DNA of 50,000 nt from Leishmania martiniquensis (lineage: Eukaryota; Euglenozoa; Kinetoplastea; Trypanosomatida; Trypanosomatidae). Location of the stretch: assembly GCF_017916325.1 (NCBI RefSeq), contig NC_090171.1:10001-60000 (forward strand), read 5' to 3'. This document shows positions 49,511 to 50,000 of the stretch, piece after piece; positions within the stretch are counted from its first letter, which is position 1, and the number at the start of each line of letters is the position of its first letter. Position numbers and translations under genes: made by a program. The notes below the pieces were generated by a model. That model was given only the letters and a program-made list of their open reading frames with translations, ran no database searches and had not been told where the DNA came from.

Positions 49511-50000
49511 TCTCGATCCTTTAAACTTTGGTGATCTGCCGAGTGGGCCAAAGAACAGACTTTCGTTAAACACCCGCACGCACGTGAATGTGCCACTGCC
49601 TCCCATGAGGAAGGGACGCAGCGTCGACGTGGACAGGCAGTGCAGAACGCACGCCGCCACAACAAATGCAAACGGTGGGTGCGTAGATGAGGCGCGAGAG
49701 TTGGGCACAGTGAAAGCCTTTTGCAGAAAGAGGGGCAAGCGGAAACGGTTCATCGGCGACAGGGAGCGTCGAGACGGAGATCGAGCGACTGCGATGGTAA
49801 ATGTCCCAATAGCTCCCATAGCTCAGGAAAGCGCTGAAGACCCGCTTCACACACCCTGGCCACCCAGTCAGCCACTGTCTTCTGCCTCGCCCTGCGCACC
49901 GATGGCCACCGCAAGCGCAGGACGAGGACCCGAAAGAATCAGATGCTGCCACCTCAGTGAGATGCACAAAAAACTTCAGAAGCGGGTTGCTGTCGCGTTG
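49511..50000. other. Upstream flank of the membrane protein gene, to the window end
   Basis: Leader and intergenic sequence. Open minus-strand frames here lack conserved character, and no part of the next gene is recognised before the window ends. Confidence 0.4.

Noticed and set aside
1..50000. CRISPR arrays, bacterial operons, ribosome binding sites, riboswitches
   Set aside because: The window is a eukaryotic kinetoplastid chromosome end; no spaced repeats or prokaryotic signals were seen.

Overview
The window is the left end of a chromosome from a trypanosomatid, most probably Leishmania or a close relative in the Leishmaniinae. It starts with about 350 bases of telomeric repeat. It then carries intronless protein genes on the minus strand only, so transcription runs toward the telomere as one polycistronic unit with no strand switch. 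Long intergenic regions hold the pyrimidine tract plus AG signals of spliced-leader trans-splicing. From memory, the gene order (SCG-type galactosyltransferase, histone H4, GlcNAc-6-P deacetylase, Pumilio protein, ribulokinase, STI1-like TPR protein, and later a PFK2/FBPase2-like protein) matches the left end of Leishmania major chromosome 36. I could not check this against a database.

Layout from the telomere inward: a uniform 7-base telomeric array (1-349); gene-free subtelomere; a Golgi beta-1,3-galactosyltransferase of the SCG family (1850-4294); histone H4 (6170-6472); a small, probably acylated membrane protein (8450-8908) behind a possible decayed gene (8806-9867); a retroposon-like tract and the first copy of a 377-base repeat (10.1-11.0 kb); GlcNAc-6-P deacetylase (11959-13257); a PUF RNA-binding protein (15435-17096); an FGGY ribulokinase-like kinase (18751-20424); a SAP-domain protein (21272-22243); a double-clamp TPR co-chaperone (23205-23975); the second repeat copy (25.1 kb); a leucine carboxyl methyltransferase (26844-27734); a large karyopherin-like protein (28553-31711); REV1 polymerase with a small ORF overlapping its start (32497-34531); a coiled-coil protein (35507-38086); an mRNA cap methyltransferase (38815-39828); a UBA-PUB protein (40659-41765); an SCY1-like pseudokinase (42626-44551); a PFK2/FBPase2-like protein with a broken kinase P-loop (46633-48090); and a signal-anchored membrane protein (48653-49510).

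This is not a functional operon; neighbours share transcription, and control is expected at the mRNA level. Themes are carbohydrate metabolism (GlcNAc-6-P deacetylase, sugar kinase, fructose-2,6-bisphosphatase, surface-glycan galactosyltransferase), RNA handling (PUF, cap methyltransferase), protein quality control (TPR co-chaperone, UBA-PUB) and DNA repair (REV1).

The most unusual signals are the 7-base telomere unit in place of the canonical TTAGGG, the near-identical direct repeats bracketing a 14.4 kb block of five genes, and the 67-codon ORF that is first on the REV1 mRNA. Several candidate starts are GTG or TTG; for those genes I moved the start to the first in-frame ATG.
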